Assembly: GCA_002713215.1 (NCBI GenBank)
Contig: PAVO01000042.1
Coordinates: 85,090 to 149,089 of the forward strand
Direction of reading: 5' to 3'
Length of the DNA: 64,000 nt
Origin: Crocinitomicaceae bacterium
Lineage (GTDB): Bacteria > Bacteroidota > Bacteroidia > Flavobacteriales_G > Salibacteraceae
Every line of letters begins with the position of its first letter. Positions within the stretch are counted from its first letter, which is position 1. The notes under the pieces were generated by a model. It was not told the origin of the DNA, ran no database searches, and saw only the letters and a list, made by a program, of their open reading frames with translations. The translations under genes were made by a program, and so were the position numbers. Shown here one piece after another: positions 46,795 through 56,590 of the stretch.

Positions 46795-47436
46795 ATGAGA
46801 CATTTTATTATATTATTTCTTTTTCTATTCGGGAGTCAAGTCATAAATGCTCAAGATAAAGATCGGAAACTTGAAGTTGGAGTAACCGCTTTAACACTAA
46901 TGAATGACCCCTACATTCTTATTGATGTACCGAATTATGAGGATCATAAAAATGCATTAGATAATAGAGCATTCACTCAGTATTTCAATGAAGTTTTTCT
47001 AAGATATCGTATTAATAGGTTAAGTATTAGGGCTAATTCCAGCTACTTTCAGTTTCGCAATACCTGGAGTGAGGATTGTCCCGATTGTAGCGTTGGTGAA
47101 ATTGAGTATAAAGATTTTAAGATTGGCCTTGGAGTCCAATATTCTTTGATTAAAGAAAAGGAGTGGCTGTATACCTATTTGAATGCATCGTATCACCATC
47201 TGTCGCAATTAGGTTGGTATGAGGGAGGAATTACAGGTGGATTTCATCCAGTTGATTACCAGTATCATGGAGTTTATTCAACATTAGGAGTAGGATTTAA
47301 AAAGACCTTCTTCAAAAGAATAAATGTATCTCCGGAACTGGGTTATAGTTTTGATATTATCGAACTCGCTAATTTTAATAACACCAGTTGGTATCATGAA
47401 CTAATCTTTAAACTTCCTGTAACCGTCTCATTTTAG
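46795..47436 (+). CDS. Exported outer-membrane barrel-like protein
   Basis: A 213-residue protein with a signal peptide (cleavage near VINAQ). The body alternates polar and aromatic residues (YRINRLSIRANSSYFQF, GLGVQYSLI, STLGVGFKKTFF) and ends with Phe, the usual end of outer-membrane beta-barrels. No family name is certain; it could be a small porin-like or assembly barrel. It stands alone 75 bases after the polysaccharide operon. No -7 box of full match is visible. Confidence 0.65.
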   Translation: MRHFIILFLFLFGSQVINAQDKDRKLEVGVTALTLMNDPYILIDVPNYEDHKNALDNRAFTQYFNEVFLRYRINRLSIRANSSYFQFRNTWSEDCPDCSVGEIEYKDFKIGLGVQYSLIKEKEWLYTYLNASYHHLSQLGWYEGGITGGFHPVDYQYHGVYSTLGVGFKKTFFKRINVSPELGYSFDIIELANFNNTSWYHELIFKLPVTVSF

Positions 47437-47527
47437 CCGGCCATCTGCTCATAGAAGCCATAGGTTATCGTCAAGAAATAGATTACTAACTTCCTCACTA
47501 TCCACCGTTAATAATTCGGCCCGAAGA

Positions 47528-47560
47528 TTGATTTACGGCTATTTGGCGCGCGTACCTTTA
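47528..47560 (+). promoter_or_regulatory. Candidate promoter of the GH3 fusion gene
   Basis: TTG at 47528 and TACCTTTA at 47553 (one mismatch from TAnnTTTG) are 22 bases apart and are followed by TTGCGC. The pair lies 30 bases before the ATG at 47590. Confidence 0.35.
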
Positions 47561-47589
47561 TTGCGCTATAATACGTAGATGATACTTCT

Positions 47590-50500
47590 ATGCTTCGATT
47601 AAAGATTCTTCTCTCGTTCATGTTGATTGGACTTTTGTCAAATGCCCAGTTTACTGGCGTGACTGATGATCCCGATTCCAAGTCTTTGCTTTCTTCCTAT
47701 AAAACACCGCCCTTTCTTTTGGATAGTTCTGCCAATTGGGTGGATAAAACCATGAAAAACCTTAGTTCGGAAGAGCGTATAGCACAGCTATTTATGGTCG
47801 CAGCCTATTCCAACAAAGGGCAAGATCATGTAAAATCAATTTCAAAACTGATTGACAAATACAAAATTGGTGGATTAATCTTTTTTCAGGGTGGTCCGGT
47901 ACGGCAGGCCGAACTGACCAATAAATATCAAGCCGATTCCAAAGTTCCACTACTTATTGCAATGGACGCAGAATGGGGGTTAGCAATGAGGTTAGACTCC
48001 ACCGTTACATATCCTCGTCAAATGGCATTGGGTGCTTTGCAGGATAACCTACCCATTTATGATATGGGGCTTTCATTGGCTAACCAATGTCGACGATTGG
48101 GAGTGCATGTAAATTTTGCTCCTGTAATTGATATCAATAACAATCCAAATAACCCGGTTATCAATTCGCGTTCATTTGGAGAAAACAAAGAACTGGTTGC
48201 AAAAAAAGGCATTGCCTATATGAAGGGAATGCAGGATGGAGGGGTAATTGCCTGTGGAAAACACTTTCCGGGACACGGAGATACAGACAAAGATTCTCAC
48301 AAAGCATTGCCTGTAATAAACCATTCCAGGGATCGACTTACTGAGGTGGAATTGTATCCCTTTCGCGAGTTAATCAACGCTGGTTTGGGAAGTATAATGG
48401 TTGCCCACCTGAGCGTTCCGGCCCTGGACTCAGGCAAGGCTAAAGCAACCACGCTGTCCAAAGAAGTGGTGACTGACTTACTAAAAGACGAAATGGGATT
48501 TAAGGGATTGGTATTTACCGATGCCTTAAATATGAAGGGAGTAAGTGCTTATTACAAACCCGGCGAAGTGGATGTAAAGGCATTATTAGCGGGAAATGAT
48601 GTTTTATTGTTTGCTGAAGATGTACCAACGGCCATTAAGAAAATAAAAGAGGCGATTGCCGCAGGCGAGATTACCCAGGAAGAGATCGACCTTAGGTGTA
48701 AGAAAATTTTACTTGCTAAAAAGTGGGTCGGACTGGATAAGACAAAGCCAGTAGAAATTGAAGGCTTAGTAGAAGACCTGAATGCTTTAAAAAACATTCA
48801 GCCCAAAAGAGAGATCATCAAGAACTCTCTTACCCTGCTCAATAACACGCATAAACTATTGCCATTGACCAATTTGGATAGTTATAGAATTGCAAGTGTT
48901 GTCATCGGCGAATCAGAGAAAAATGAATTTCAACGAACCATTGATGCATATGCAAAAGCAACTCATTTTCAAGTAGGCAAATCCCCTGATTTTGAATCAA
49001 TCATCGAAATGAATAAACAACTGGCTGAATTTGATTTGGTTATTGTAGGGTTGCATGGGCTTTCGCAGTATCCGGGTAGAAGGTTTGGAATTACCAAGGA
49101 AGCTGCTAACTTGTTGAAGTTGTTGGATGGGAAAGGAAAGATGGTGCTGGCTTATTTTGGCAATCCTTATGGGTTGAAGTACATAGAAAACGCTCGGGAA
49201 ATTGAAAGCCTGCTTATTGCATACCACGATGATGATTTAACTCAAAACCTTACTGCTCAGGCCATTTTTGGTGCCAATGACATAAAAGGGGTTTTGCCAG
49301 TGAGTGCAACAGAAATATACAAGTCTGGGGAGGGTATTAATCGAAAGTCATTGGGAAGGTTTCAATACGGAGCACCCGAAGAAGTAGGGATAAAAACCGG
49401 TTGGTTACAACAGATAGATTCAATTGCGCTTGAAGGAGTTCACGAAAAGGCGTACCCAGGATGCCAGATTTTGGTGGCCAAGTCGGGAAAGGTTATTTAC
49501 CGTAAGAATTTTGGATACCATACTTATGACAATAAACTGCCGGTTACGGATGATGATATTTATGACTTAGCCTCCATCACTAAGGTGGCTTCCACCACAT
49601 TCAGTGTAATGAAATTGGTTGATGAAGGTAAAATTGACCTCGATTATAGTTTATGCGATTACATTCCGGAGTATACCGATACCTCGGATAATTTGTATAG
49701 CGATATTGTATTGAGAGAAATGCTTTCTCACCAGGCAGGGCTGGTTCCATGGATTCCATTTTATAAACGTACCCTCGCCAATGGATATCCCATGTATAAT
49801 TATTATTCTCTTGTTCAATCCGAGACTTATCCGTTTGAAGTGGCAGATAAAATATACATGTACAAAGACTACAAAGAACAAGTACTTTCCGAAATAATTA
49901 ATACGCCACTCCGGGATGAAAAGGATTACAAATACAGTGATTTAGGGTATTATTTTTTGCAACGAATCGTTGAAAAACAAACCAAAAAAACCTTAGATGA
50001 ATATGCATATCAATCCTTTTACAAACCCATGGGGTTGTCGACTGCTGGTTATTTGCCGTTGAACAATTTTGAAAAAGACCGATTGATTCCAACTGAAAAC
50101 GATAAAATTTTCAGACGGCAATTGGTGCATGGTTATACGCACGATCCCGGGGCAGCAATGATTGGTGGAGTAGGTGGGCATGCAGGTCTGTTTTCTAATT
50201 CCAATGATTTGGCCAAGATTATGCAATGCTTTTTGCAAATGGGTGAGTATGGTGGTAGAAGGTATATTTCTGAAGCTACCGTTAAAGAATTTACCAAATG
50301 CCAGTTTTGCGCCGATGATAACCGAAGAGGAGCGGGATTTGATAAACCCGTTAGAAATGGGAATGGAGGACCAACTTGTTCCTGTGTATCCTACGAAAGT
50401 TTTGGACATTCGGGATTTACCGGAACCCTGGCCTGGGCTGACCCGGAAGAAGAGGTGGTTTACATTTTTCTTTCCAACAGGGTATATCCGGATGCTTCCA

Positions 50501-50592
50501 ATTACAAGTTAATCCAGATGGATATTAGAACCCGAATTATGGAAGTAATTTACGATGCCGTTGAAAAAGCTAAGGCCGAAAAGGACAGCTAA
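47590..50592 (+). CDS. Glycoside hydrolase family 3 fused to a serine beta-lactamase-like domain
   Basis: A 1,000-residue exported protein (signal peptide ending near LLSNAQ). Residues about 45-400 are a GH3 N-terminal domain of NagZ type: KHFPGHGDTDKDSH (about 223-236) holds the catalytic His-Asp pair and VFTDALNMKG (about 306-315) the nucleophile Asp. About 405-580 is a GH3-like middle part. About 605-990 is a class C beta-lactamase / serine hydrolase: SITK (Ser662, Lys665), YSD at about 784 in place of YxN, and HSGFTGT near 938. GH3 NagZ enzymes cut GlcNAc from anhydro-muropeptides, so with the second domain the protein probably processes cell-wall material. Such fusions are known in Bacteroidota. 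Confidence 0.9.
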   Translation: MLRLKILLSFMLIGLLSNAQFTGVTDDPDSKSLLSSYKTPPFLLDSSANWVDKTMKNLSSEERIAQLFMVAAYSNKGQDHVKSISKLIDKYKIGGLIFFQGGPVRQAELTNKYQADSKVPLLIAMDAEWGLAMRLDSTVTYPRQMALGALQDNLPIYDMGLSLANQCRRLGVHVNFAPVIDINNNPNNPVINSRSFGENKELVAKKGIAYMKGMQDGGVIACGKHFPGHGDTDKDSHKALPVINHSRDRLTEVELYPFRELINAGLGSIMVAHLSVPALDSGKAKATTLSKEVVTDLLKDEMGFKGLVFTDALNMKGVSAYYKPGEVDVKALLAGNDVLLFAEDVPTAIKKIKEAIAAGEITQEEIDLRCKKILLAKKWVGLDKTKPVEIEGLVEDLNALKNIQPKREIIKNSLTLLNNTHKLLPLTNLDSYRIASVVIGESEKNEFQRTIDAYAKATHFQVGKSPDFESIIEMNKQLAEFDLVIVGLHGLSQYPGRRFGITKEAANLLKLLDGKGKMVLAYFGNPYGLKYIENAREIESLLIAYHDDDLTQNLTAQAIFGANDIKGVLPVSATEIYKSGEGINRKSLGRFQYGAPEEVGIKTGWLQQIDSIALEGVHEKAYPGCQILVAKSGKVIYRKNFGYHTYDNKLPVTDDDIYDLASITKVASTTFSVMKLVDEGKIDLDYSLCDYIPEYTDTSDNLYSDIVLREMLSHQAGLVPWIPFYKRTLANGYPMYNYYSLVQSETYPFEVADKIYMYKDYKEQVLSEIINTPLRDEKDYKYSDLGYYFLQRIVEKQTKKTLDEYAYQSFYKPMGLSTAGYLPLNNFEKDRLIPTENDKIFRRQLVHGYTHDPGAAMIGGVGGHAGLFSNSNDLAKIMQCFLQMGEYGGRRYISEATVKEFTKCQFCADDNRRGAGFDKPVRNGNGGPTCSCVSYESFGHSGFTGTLAWADPEEEVVYIFLSNRVYPDASNYKLIQMDIRTRIMEVIYDAVEKAKAEKDS

Positions 50593-50810
50593 CATTTGGC
50601 GGTAATTAGGTTTTGGGTATGGTCGTCTGTGAGTTTTTTAGAATTGCTGGTAAAATGGTAAATGTAAAAGAGTGAAATGTAAAATGTAAAAAGTGGGTAA
50701 ACAGGCCCTTTACATTTTATTCTTTCTCCTTTAAATTTTACATTGCTACACCATCGGTATAAGTCAATCCAACGCAGCAACTATCTTCGCAACTTCAAAA
50801 TTTTAAAACT
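50593..50810. repeat. Intergenic AT-rich inverted repeat region
   Basis: The 218 bases hold several copies of the motif AATGTAAA and its inverse. AAAATGTAAA (near 50679-50690) pairs with TTTACATTTT (near 50709-50718), forming a hairpin with a loop of about 20 bases. Another TTTTACATT is near 50737. The last part holds TATCTTCG (50782-50789), one base off TAnnTTTG, likely the promoter of the next gene. It could also act as a terminator of the GH3 gene. Confidence 0.5.
50782..50789 (+). promoter_or_regulatory. Candidate -7 box of the DPP4-like gene
   Basis: TATCTTCG differs from TAnnTTTG at one base, is followed by CAAC, and lies 21 bases before the ATG at 50811. Confidence 0.35.
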
Positions 50811-52946
50811 ATGATCAGGAAGATTATTCTAGGCTTTTTAGTTGTTGTTTTTGCCGGGCAGGTTCATTCTCAAGTTCAGAATCTTACTCTGGAAGATGCT
50901 ATTGTTGGGCGTTACACTAAATTCAGAGCAAAGAGTCCTTCTCAGTTGGGGTGGATTCCAAATGAAAGCAGCATTTATTGGGTTACCAAAGACACAGCCA
51001 ATCCAAAAATGGTAAAACAAGCTGTTGATGGTAAAGAAGCGGTTGAAGTATGTTCCCTGGATGACCTAAAAAAATATGACGCCCTTACAGAACTAAAGCG
51101 ATTTCCACGGGTGAAGTGGATTTCAGATAAAACATTTCGTTTTAAGTCGAAGCAGACCGTCTACAAGGTTGATGTAAGCGACAAGATGCCAGTTGTATTA
51201 TTCGATATGCCTAAGGGAGCTAATGCCGACTGGGCCAATGAAAATACCATTGCCTATACCAGAGATAATAATCTATACATATGGGCCAACAACAAGGAAA
51301 TTCAGGTTACCGATGATACGCTTGACGGTCTGGTTCACGGTCAATCCGTTCACCGATTCGAATTTGGGATTCATAAGGGTACCTTTTGGTCGAACAATGC
51401 AAGCTTACTGGCATTTTATAGCAAGGACGAAACCATGGTTACCAAGTATCCACTAACCAATTTTACTACAAAACCGGCAAGTTTAAATTCGGTACGTTAT
51501 CCCATGGCTGGTATGACAAGCCACGAAGTGAGAGTGGGTATATACGATGTGAAGAACAGTAGGAAACAATACCTGGATATTGAAGGACCAAAAGATCAAT
51601 ACCTCACCAACATTGCCTGGGGACCAGAGGATAAGTTCATTTATATTGCTGTTTTGAACAGAGATCAGAATCACGTGAAATTGAACCAGTATGATGTGTC
51701 AACTGGTAAACTCGTTAAAACGATTTTAGAGGAAAAACACGCCAATTATGTCCAGCCACTGCATGCTATGGAATTTATTCCAGATCAAGACGATAAATTC
51801 ATTTGGCAAAGTGAAAAAGATGGTTACAATCATATTTATACCTACAACTTAAAAGGCAAAATGCTAAAACAGGTAACCCAGGGAGAATGGGTGGTTACCG
51901 GAACTCATGGGTTTGACAGTGAAGGTAATGTAATCGTAACGCGGGCAGATAACCGAGGAATGGATCGGGTGTGTTACAAATACAACCCTATGAATGGGAA
52001 ATCTACCTCTTTGGGTTCAGTTTCTGGGGTGCACTATATAGCACCAAGTACCTCGGGCCAGTATTTTATAGATCGGTATACCAATATTTCAAGTCCGTTG
52101 ACCATTAACCTTATTGACTCAAAGGGTGCTGTGTTAAGAGAAATATCGAATGCTAAAAATACCCTGGAAGGTTATGATGTTTCTATGCCCGAGTTAGGAG
52201 TGATTAAAACCAATGAAGGGATTGAATTGAATACAAGAGTGTTTAAACCATTTGATTTCGACCCCAATAAAAAATACAAGGCGTTGGTGTATGTATACAA
52301 TGGACCCGGTGTTCAATTAATCACCAATTCATGGATGGCTGGAGCACCTCTTTGGATGCCCTATTTTGCCAACAAGGGGTATATCATTTTTACTGTTGAC
52401 GGCCGTGGGTCTGAAAATAGGGGCCGAGAATTTGAACAAGCCGTTTTTAGAAGATTAGGGGAGCTTGAATTGGTTGATCAACTTTCAGGATTGGAGTATT
52501 TACGTGGACTGGATTATGTAAACCCGGATAAAGTTGCTGTATACGGTTGGAGCTATGGTGGATTTATGACAACCTCCTTAATGCTAAAAGCCCCTGGATT
52601 GTTTCAGGTAGGGGTTGCAGGCGGTCCTGTAATAGATTGGAAGTATTACGAAGTTATGTATACCGAAAGGTATATGGATACTCCTGAAACCAACGAGGCT
52701 GGATATGCCCGTGCTTCTTTATTGGACAAAGTTCAAAACTTAAAAGGGGATCTTCTGATTATTCATGGAGCCGATGACGATGTAGTTGTTCCTCAACACA
52801 GTATCGATTTTCTAAAGCAATCCGTAGACAAGGGGGTACAGGTTGATTTCTTCATTTACCCAGATCATAAACACAACGTAAGAGGTAAAGATCGCATCCA
52901 CTTAATGCGTAAGGTACTCGACTACATTGATGAGAAAATGGAGTAG
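50811..52946 (+). CDS. Dipeptidyl-peptidase IV, S9 family
   Basis: A 711-residue exported serine peptidase (signal peptide ending near GQVHS). The beta-propeller-like N-terminal part (DPPIV_N; about 40-490) has a glutamate pair region near HRFEFGIHKG. The catalytic domain has the nucleophile elbow GWSYGG (Ser581), an Asp in HGADDDVVVP (about 656) and His in YPDHKH (about 686). It would cut X-Pro or X-Ala dipeptides from the N-termini of peptides, in the periplasm. No T9SS domain is seen. Confidence 0.92.
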   Translation: MIRKIILGFLVVVFAGQVHSQVQNLTLEDAIVGRYTKFRAKSPSQLGWIPNESSIYWVTKDTANPKMVKQAVDGKEAVEVCSLDDLKKYDALTELKRFPRVKWISDKTFRFKSKQTVYKVDVSDKMPVVLFDMPKGANADWANENTIAYTRDNNLYIWANNKEIQVTDDTLDGLVHGQSVHRFEFGIHKGTFWSNNASLLAFYSKDETMVTKYPLTNFTTKPASLNSVRYPMAGMTSHEVRVGIYDVKNSRKQYLDIEGPKDQYLTNIAWGPEDKFIYIAVLNRDQNHVKLNQYDVSTGKLVKTILEEKHANYVQPLHAMEFIPDQDDKFIWQSEKDGYNHIYTYNLKGKMLKQVTQGEWVVTGTHGFDSEGNVIVTRADNRGMDRVCYKYNPMNGKSTSLGSVSGVHYIAPSTSGQYFIDRYTNISSPLTINLIDSKGAVLREISNAKNTLEGYDVSMPELGVIKTNEGIELNTRVFKPFDFDPNKKYKALVYVYNGPGVQLITNSWMAGAPLWMPYFANKGYIIFTVDGRGSENRGREFEQAVFRRLGELELVDQLSGLEYLRGLDYVNPDKVAVYGWSYGGFMTTSLMLKAPGLFQVGVAGGPVIDWKYYEVMYTERYMDTPETNEAGYARASLLDKVQNLKGDLLIIHGADDDVVVPQHSIDFLKQSVDKGVQVDFFIYPDHKHNVRGKDRIHLMRKVLDYIDEKME

Positions 52947-52988
52947 GTAATTCTTAAAGCGGCCTAATCAGGAAGTGCCAAAGAATTA

Positions 52989-52996
52989 TAGCTTTG
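52989..52996 (+). promoter_or_regulatory. -7 promoter box of the two-component operon
   Basis: TAGCTTTG is an exact TAnnTTTG. It overlaps the in-frame TTG at 52994, which makes that TTG an unlikely start, and sits 12 bases before the ATG at 53009. Confidence 0.45.
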
Positions 52997-53008
52997 GGAT
53001 TCCTGAGC

Positions 53009-56000
53009 ATGAAAGTACAAGGCGATCTTTTTGTTTGTTCTTCAAAACCATTAAGGTACAAGGTTCTCGCTGGAGAATATGTTATAATTACCTGTGCGTT
53101 TCTTATCCTTTCTTTATTTGTTGGGGCCCAAAAGCTATCAGTTAAGTTCTACGAATTAAATAACAGGAATGGATTATCGCAGAATTCGGTTTATGGGGTA
53201 CTGCAGGACTCAAAAGGCTTTATTTGGGTAGCTACCGAATTTGGCTTAAACAAATACGATGGTTATCAATTTACAACTTACCTGAGCGACCCGGATGCCC
53301 CCAGGTCTTTGTCCAATAGCTTTCTAAATACGCTGTTTGAAGATTCAAAGGGAAACCTTTGGATTGGAACCAATGGGAGCGGAATCTCGAAATTCAATAA
53401 AACAACCGAAACATTTGTCAATTATTCTGCTCCGGCAGCTGTAGACAGTTTTTTTAAGAATAACTCGGTTTGGTCGATTGCAGAAGAAAATGAGTCCCTC
53501 TGGCTAGGGACTTTTGGAGGTGGATTAAAGCAGTTTATTCCGGAAACTGGTGAATGGAATACGCATAAATTACCCTCCAATGATATCCGATGTTTGGTTC
53601 CGGATGGGAGTGGAAAGATTTGGGTTGGCACCTTTGGTACAGGAATTTATCGGTTTGATCCCAACAATGGAGATGCTGAGCATTTCCGCTTAACCAATTC
53701 ATTGGAGAAATCGTTAAAAGTATTGTGCCTGTTGGATGAGGATTCAATTCTGTGGGTTGGTACTCAGGATAACGGTTTATTTATGCTGAATAAAAACAAC
53801 CGTTCGGTAATCAATTATCGGAACAAAACAGGTGATAGAAACTCGCTATCCGGGAATTTTATTCGCTCAATTGTAGCCGATCCTCACGATGCAAACTCAT
53901 ATTGGGTTGGTATCTGGGGAGAGGGGCTGTGTCGGCTAAACCGGGCCACACAATCCATTTTACGATTTAGTAAAAAACCAACAGGTGAACCATCGTTTCC
54001 GGACAAGGAAGTTTTAAATCTATACGTTGACAACAGTGGACTAATATGGTGTGGGACTTACAAATCCGGATTGGTTCGTTTCAGGTCAAATGGTGAAAAA
54101 TTCGAAACCATGTATTGTAATTTACAAGCCGAGGATCCTATAAACGGGCTGCTGTATAACGCTTCCGGTTTATGGTTGGCGAATAGTTTCAATGGCCTGC
54201 AACGCTACAATGAGAATGAATTTGAATTAGTTATGCCGGCAAAACAATCCCTGGACGGACTCTATTTTGTTATGGCTGAAAACGATTCCATTCTTTGGAT
54301 GGGTACTTTAGGAAATGGTTTAATCCGATTCGAAATAAACTCGAAACGTTACCAATCGTTTCAAAGTGATGAATCCGATCCCAATTCTCTATCATTAAAT
54401 TCTGTCTACAGTGGATTGAAAGACAGCGAAGGGCGATTGTGGTTTGGAACCTATGGAGAGGGGTTAAACCAATACGATTCTTATACAGGGAACTTTATTC
54501 ATTACAAGAACGATCCTGAAGACACAAACTCCTTATCCGATAATTCGGTGATGGTTCTTTTTGAAGACAGTAAGAAGAATATATGGGTAGGTACAGGAAC
54601 CGGTGGGCTTAATCGATTTGATCCAATCGCTGAAAAATTCTATCGCCTTCAATCGAAAAATGCACCAGGCCCTACCACTAGTATTACCAGTATCCAGGAA
54701 GATAGTCAGGGGCAAATATGGGTAGGGAGCACCAGCGGATTATTTCGGATTGAATATAATGGGAATAATTCCAGGTACATCAAGTACACCAGTAAAGACG
54801 GACTTCCTTCGGATCGCATTTATGGATTATTGATTGATTCGAAGGACACTAAATGGTTGAGTACAACAAAGGGTATATGTAAATTTTCAAATTCTTACAC
54901 ATCAGAAGATTCCATAGAGGTTGAGTTGTTTGATAAGTTTAATGGTGTAAGCTTAAAAGAGTTTTCTACCGGTTCGTATTATAAAGATAAAGACGGTGTT
55001 TTTTATTTTGGAGGAGTTGGAGGGTTTGTAAAATTTCATCCCGACAGTATTTACTTTAATGATAAACCACCCCGATTAGCTTTTACCAACCTCAAGATCA
55101 TGAATAAATCCGTTTTAATCGACTCCATTTCCGATGGCTCCAATGGAGTTGAATTAAGAGGTGGTAAGTACTATATGCCCTCAAGTATTAGCCTCATGGA
55201 TCATCTTAAATTATCCTATAATGAAAGGGTAATTACAATAGAATTTGCAGCTCTTGATTTCAATCATTCCGAAAAAAATCAATACTACCACAAACTCGAA
55301 GGTTTTGACCAGGAATGGGTTTCAGACAAAAACAAAAGGAGAGTTACTTACACCAATTTGCCGGCAGGTTCATATTCGCTAATGGTTAAAGGGTCTAACG
55401 ATCGGGGAGTTTGGTCTTCCGATAACCTGGTGCTTGGATTAACCATTACTCCTCCTTTTTGGAAAACGTGGTGGTTTATCCTGGGAGTTAGTTCCTTTCT
55501 ATTGGGTCTAATTGTGGTTTACATCAAATCCAGATTCAATCGCATTAAAAGAGAGAAGGTTGTACTCGAGCAAAAAGTTGACGAACGCACTGCAGAAATA
55601 AATGCACAACGGTTGGAAATTGAGCAAAAAGCAACTGAATTATTTAACGCGAACGAAAAGTTGGTTGCCATGGGTGAGTTTAAAGAGACCTTAACAAGTA
55701 TGCTTGTGCACGACTTAAAAAATCCGTTAAGCGGTATTATTAGTGTGGCCAATTCAGGCAAGGAGAAGGATAAGGTAGTAGAACACTCGGCCAAGCTCAT
55801 GCTCAATTTGGTAATGAACATCCTGGATGTACAAAAACTCCAGGACGATAAAATTGCACTGGAAAAAAAGGAGGTTGCGCTGACTTTTCTTGTTGAAAAT
55901 GCAATTGCCTATGTTGGCTTTGCTGCCAAACAAAAGAATATCAATATTTTAAATCAGGTTGATTCCAAAATCAGAGTGCTTTGTGACGTATCCTTAATCG

Positions 56001-56590
56001 AGCGGGTACTGATAAACTTACTTTCCAACGCGGTACAATATTCTCCATCCAATGGGGAAATAAGGATTTTTGCCAATTCTTTGGATTCAGAGTTTATTGA
56101 GGTAGGTGTGTCCGATAATGGCAAGGGAATGTCCGAGAATAAAATAGAGGAGTTACTGAGTAATTCAAACAAGATAAGAAGGGGAGAGGATAAGTATTCT
56201 ACCGGTATTGGGCTACAGTATGTCCAATTGGCTATCCAAGCTCATGGATCAACCCTTGAAATTCAATCAGTGGAAGGCGAGGGGGCTTCGTTCCTGTTTA
56301 AGTTACCTCTTAAAATCATTGACTCCCATTCGGGCAATCCCAAAAACATTTCGTTGGATAAATCAACTGGCCTTACCAGAGAGTCAGTTCGGGTGCTTAA
56401 GCCCGTCGCTGAAAAACTTCAGGGGTTTCAGGTTTATGAGGGAAGTAAAATTCTAAAGTTGTTGGAATCTATAGAGACTGAAGATTCGAGCTGTCAGGAA
56501 TGGATAGATCAAGTTAAGAATGCATTATTTACAAGTAACGAAGCTGGATTTATTGAATTAATTCAATTAGTATTGAATTATGAATCTTAA
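53009..56590 (+). CDS. Propeller-type sensor histidine kinase
   Basis: The ATG at 53009 is chosen over a TTG at 52994 that lies in the promoter box, giving 1,193 residues. After a signal/anchor region (about 20-45) come many Reg_prop repeats (motifs like DSKGFIWVAT, DSKGNLWIGT, about 55-660), which form two seven-bladed propellers in the family, then a Y_Y_Y domain (about 733-800), a TM helix (about 818-840) and a coiled coil. The kinase part has the H-box LVHDLKNPLSG (His901), an N-box LINLLSNAVQYSP, G1 DNGKGM and G2 GIGLQYV. This is the periplasm-sensing, HTCS-like plan but without fused receiver. The response regulator gene overlaps by 11 bases. The ligand is unknown; polysaccharide breakdown products are typical for this plan. 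Confidence 0.92.
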   Translation: MKVQGDLFVCSSKPLRYKVLAGEYVIITCAFLILSLFVGAQKLSVKFYELNNRNGLSQNSVYGVLQDSKGFIWVATEFGLNKYDGYQFTTYLSDPDAPRSLSNSFLNTLFEDSKGNLWIGTNGSGISKFNKTTETFVNYSAPAAVDSFFKNNSVWSIAEENESLWLGTFGGGLKQFIPETGEWNTHKLPSNDIRCLVPDGSGKIWVGTFGTGIYRFDPNNGDAEHFRLTNSLEKSLKVLCLLDEDSILWVGTQDNGLFMLNKNNRSVINYRNKTGDRNSLSGNFIRSIVADPHDANSYWVGIWGEGLCRLNRATQSILRFSKKPTGEPSFPDKEVLNLYVDNSGLIWCGTYKSGLVRFRSNGEKFETMYCNLQAEDPINGLLYNASGLWLANSFNGLQRYNENEFELVMPAKQSLDGLYFVMAENDSILWMGTLGNGLIRFEINSKRYQSFQSDESDPNSLSLNSVYSGLKDSEGRLWFGTYGEGLNQYDSYTGNFIHYKNDPEDTNSLSDNSVMVLFEDSKKNIWVGTGTGGLNRFDPIAEKFYRLQSKNAPGPTTSITSIQEDSQGQIWVGSTSGLFRIEYNGNNSRYIKYTSKDGLPSDRIYGLLIDSKDTKWLSTTKGICKFSNSYTSEDSIEVELFDKFNGVSLKEFSTGSYYKDKDGVFYFGGVGGFVKFHPDSIYFNDKPPRLAFTNLKIMNKSVLIDSISDGSNGVELRGGKYYMPSSISLMDHLKLSYNERVITIEFAALDFNHSEKNQYYHKLEGFDQEWVSDKNKRRVTYTNLPAGSYSLMVKGSNDRGVWSSDNLVLGLTITPPFWKTWWFILGVSSFLLGLIVVYIKSRFNRIKREKVVLEQKVDERTAEINAQRLEIEQKATELFNANEKLVAMGEFKETLTSMLVHDLKNPLSGIISVANSGKEKDKVVEHSAKLMLNLVMNILDVQKLQDDKIALEKKEVALTFLVENAIAYVGFAAKQKNINILNQVDSKIRVLCDVSLIERVLINLLSNAVQYSPSNGEIRIFANSLDSEFIEVGVSDNGKGMSENKIEELLSNSNKIRRGEDKYSTGIGLQYVQLAIQAHGSTLEIQSVEGEGASFLFKLPLKIIDSHSGNPKNISLDKSTGLTRESVRVLKPVAEKLQGFQVYEGSKILKLLESIETEDSSCQEWIDQVKNALFTSNEAGFIELIQLVLNYES

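Noticed and set aside
52994..53008. TTG start of the sensor kinase
   Set aside because: The TTG is inside an exact -7 box; the ATG at 53009 is a better start.
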